DNA of 63,554 nt from Thiobacillus thioparus DSM 505. GTDB lineage: Bacteria > Pseudomonadota > Gammaproteobacteria > Burkholderiales > Thiobacillaceae. Positions 61,998-63,554 of the stretch are shown here, one piece after another. The stretch spans positions 1 to 63,554 of the forward strand of contig NZ_KB891332.1 of assembly GCF_000373385.1 (NCBI RefSeq). The letters run 5' to 3'. The notes beneath the pieces are model-generated. The model saw only the letters and a list, made by a program, of their open reading frames with translations, had not been told where the DNA came from and did not search any database. Both the position numbers and the translations under genes were made by a program. Position 1 is the stretch's first letter, and each line of letters begins with the position of its first letter.

Positions 61998-63554
61998 TTG
62001 GCAACCCTGGGCGGCAGCGCATTGCCGCACGCTGTCGCCCGCCACCTGCTCGATCAGCATGCTGATCGTCTGCCGGATCTGTCCGGTCTGACGGTACTCG
62101 TCCCCAATCATCGCGCCGGACTCGATCTTGCCCGCGCTTTGGCAAAGGGCGCGGACCGGCCCGTTCTCATCCCGCCACATCTCACCCCGCTGAAAAGCTG
62201 GGCCGAAAGCACCCTGAAGGACACAAGCCTGGCCAACGGTCGCGCCGAACCCCAGGCGCGAAGGCTGGCGCGGCTGCACGGTGTGCTACGACACCAGGAT
62301 TGGCTGGGGGCAGTCGATAAGTGGGCACTCGCTAATGAACTCCTGCAGCTGGTCGACGAGCTGTCAGCCGCGCGGCTGGGCGACGCCATCGGATCGCGTA
62401 TCCGCGCGCTGCATGGGGGTGCCCTCGACCGGGAAACCGCGCTGATCGAGGCCGTGTGGCAAGCACTCAATACCGACGGCAGCGATCCGCAGGCGCGCTA
62501 TGCCCGTGCACTCGACAGCCTGTTCGAACAGCTTCGCGCCGCGCCACGGCCAGTCTATGGCTATGCGCTCGGCATGCTCACCGCCGTCGAACAACGGTTT
62601 CTCGCGCGCTGTGCCGAGCATGTTCCGCTCACGCTGTTCGAGCAGGACACCGGCGATGACGTGGCCTTCGCCCTGCGGCAGGCCTGGCAAGAGACCGAGC
62701 CGCCGCTGCGCGAGCGCGCCGCCCTGCTGGCACAGCACTGCCCCGCCTCGCCGCTACAAGCCCGCATCACGCTCAGCCCGGCGCCGCACCTCGAGGCCGA
62801 GGCGCGCGCCGTCGCCACCTGGGTGGCCGGTCAGCTGCAGGCCAGCCGGCACGGCATCGCGCTGATCGCGCTCGACCGCGAAACCGCGCGCCGGGTGCGT
62901 GCGCTGCTCGAGCGCATGGACGTGCTGGTGGCCGACGAGACCGGCTGGACGCTGTCGACCACCGCCGCCGCCGCCGTGATCGACCGCTGGCTGGAATGCG
63001 TGGCGAGCGACTTTCCGCACATCGAACTGCTGGATCTGCTGAAATCGCCGTTCGTACTGGGCGAACCCGGCGCGCGCCAGGATCAGGTGCTCGCGTTCGA
63101 ACTGGCGCTGCGCCGGCACGGGATATCCCAAGGCATGGCCGACATGCGGCGGCTGACGCACGACGAGTTCGCCGCGCTTCCCGTCTGGCTGGCCACGCTG
63201 GCCGACGCCCGGCAATGCTTTGCCCAGACCCGCGCCCCGCTGGCGGTCTGGCTTACCCGCCTCGTCGACAGCCTCGGCAAATTGGAAGCCATTGCGCCCC
63301 TCAAGGCCGACGCCGCCGGCGCGCGCGTGCTCGACACGCTCGACACCCTGCGCCGCGACCTGGCGGACGACGGCGAAAAGTACGGCTTCGGCGAATGGCG
63401 GCGCTGGCTCAATCTGGCATTGGAGTCGGAAAGCTTCATCGACGCCAGCGTGGCCAGTCCCATCGTGCTGACCTCGCTGCCCGCTGCGCGCGGCCGTCTG
63501 TTCGACGCGGTGGCGGTGATCGGCGCCGACGCCCGTCATCTGCCCGCCCACCCC
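61998..63554 (+). CDS. PD-(D/E)XK/AddB-like DNA repair protein (3' end missing)
   Basis: An uninterrupted frame of at least 519 codons runs off the right edge. The translation begins LATLGGSALPHAVARHLLD from a TTG and contains LTVLVPNHRAGLDLARAL, LTPLKSWAES, SPAPHLEAEARAVATWVAGQL and IALIALDRETARRVRALL, which are features of the AddB-like, ATP-dependent exonuclease/PD-(D/E)XK family often annotated as a probable DNA repair protein. The nuclease domain would lie beyond the window. Usually an AddA-type helicase gene follows. The start is uncertain: no clear ribosome site, and the next in-frame ATG is near 62570. Confidence 0.75.
   Translation, partial: MATLGGSALPHAVARHLLDQHADRLPDLSGLTVLVPNHRAGLDLARALAKGADRPVLIPPHLTPLKSWAESTLKDTSLANGRAEPQARRLARLHGVLRHQDWLGAVDKWALANELLQLVDELSAARLGDAIGSRIRALHGGALDRETALIEAVWQALNTDGSDPQARYARALDSLFEQLRAAPRPVYGYALGMLTAVEQRFLARCAEHVPLTLFEQDTGDDVAFALRQAWQETEPPLRERAALLAQHCPASPLQARITLSPAPHLEAEARAVATWVAGQLQASRHGIALIALDRETARRVRALLERMDVLVADETGWTLSTTAAAAVIDRWLECVASDFPHIELLDLLKSPFVLGEPGARQDQVLAFELALRRHGISQGMADMRRLTHDEFAALPVWLATLADARQCFAQTRAPLAVWLTRLVDSLGKLEAIAPLKADAAGARVLDTLDTLRRDLADDGEKYGFGEWRRWLNLALESESFIDASVASPIVLTSLPAARGRLFDAVAVIGADARHLPAHP

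Overview
The window is GC-rich chromosomal DNA, almost fully coding, and suggests a betaproteobacterium of the Thiobacillus / Nitrosomonadales / Hydrogenophilales kind. That placement is inferred from protein style and gene content: osmoregulated glucan genes, a PEP-CTERM protein, a B12-dependent ribonucleotide reductase, an ETHE1-type persulfide dioxygenase, and the order rpmE-rho-trxA-fdxA. No CRISPR array, insertion sequence or complete tRNA gene was seen.

Layout. At 1-92 lies the 3' half of a tRNA-Phe gene with its own terminator but without a matching 5' half; this looks like the distal attachment site of an element integrated to the left of the window. HU follows at 0.3-0.6 kb. From 7.7 down to 0.8 kb runs a MoxR-Bat operon (moxR, DUF58, DUF4381, batA, batB, batC, batD) in which every junction overlaps. 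Divergent from it (7.9-13.0 kb) is a drug-efflux type operon: HlyD-like adaptor, double ABC ATPase and two ABC-2 permeases. A sensor kinase and a REC-PAS-GGDEF-EAL protein form a c-di-GMP pair at 13.0-17.2 kb. Then come a PBP7-type endopeptidase, an AEC carrier with a GlxR-like reductase and a truncated hydroxyacid dehydrogenase, a GabD-like dehydrogenase, an arginase-family enzyme, a periplasmic rhodanese, a GloC-like hydrolase, a thioredoxin-HEAT fusion, Rnk and an EamA permease (17-26 kb).

At 26-39 kb are two cysteine-rich small proteins, MltB, an asparagine-synthase-like amidotransferase, SrkA-like kinase, a short class II ribonucleotide reductase preceded by an 11-codon leader ORF, a patatin, a GIY-YIG protein, an EAL-HDOD protein, DUF502, two unassigned proteins, GcvR and an AI-2E family membrane protein. 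At 39.7-45.4 kb opgG, opgH and opgD overlap in one operon for periplasmic glucans. A lone PEP-CTERM protein follows, with a good sigma-54 promoter match and a 5' leader hairpin.

The most interesting region is 46.4-55.7 kb. An IclR-family regulator faces an operon encoding a divergent transketolase/phosphoketolase-like TPP enzyme, a DUF1537 four-carbon-acid kinase, glycolate oxidase GlcD, GlcE and GlcF with a VOC protein inserted between GlcE and GlcF, and an ETHE1-like enzyme. The divergent promoter region holds four IclR-like operators in mirror order. The chemistry fits an unproven glycolate salvage route: glycolate to glyoxylate, ketol transfer to give 3-oxo-tetronate, then phosphorylation. 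The window ends with mobA, a GT39-like membrane protein, an M48 lipoprotein, rpmE, rho, trxA, fdxA, and a PD-(D/E)XK/AddB-like protein cut off by the right edge.
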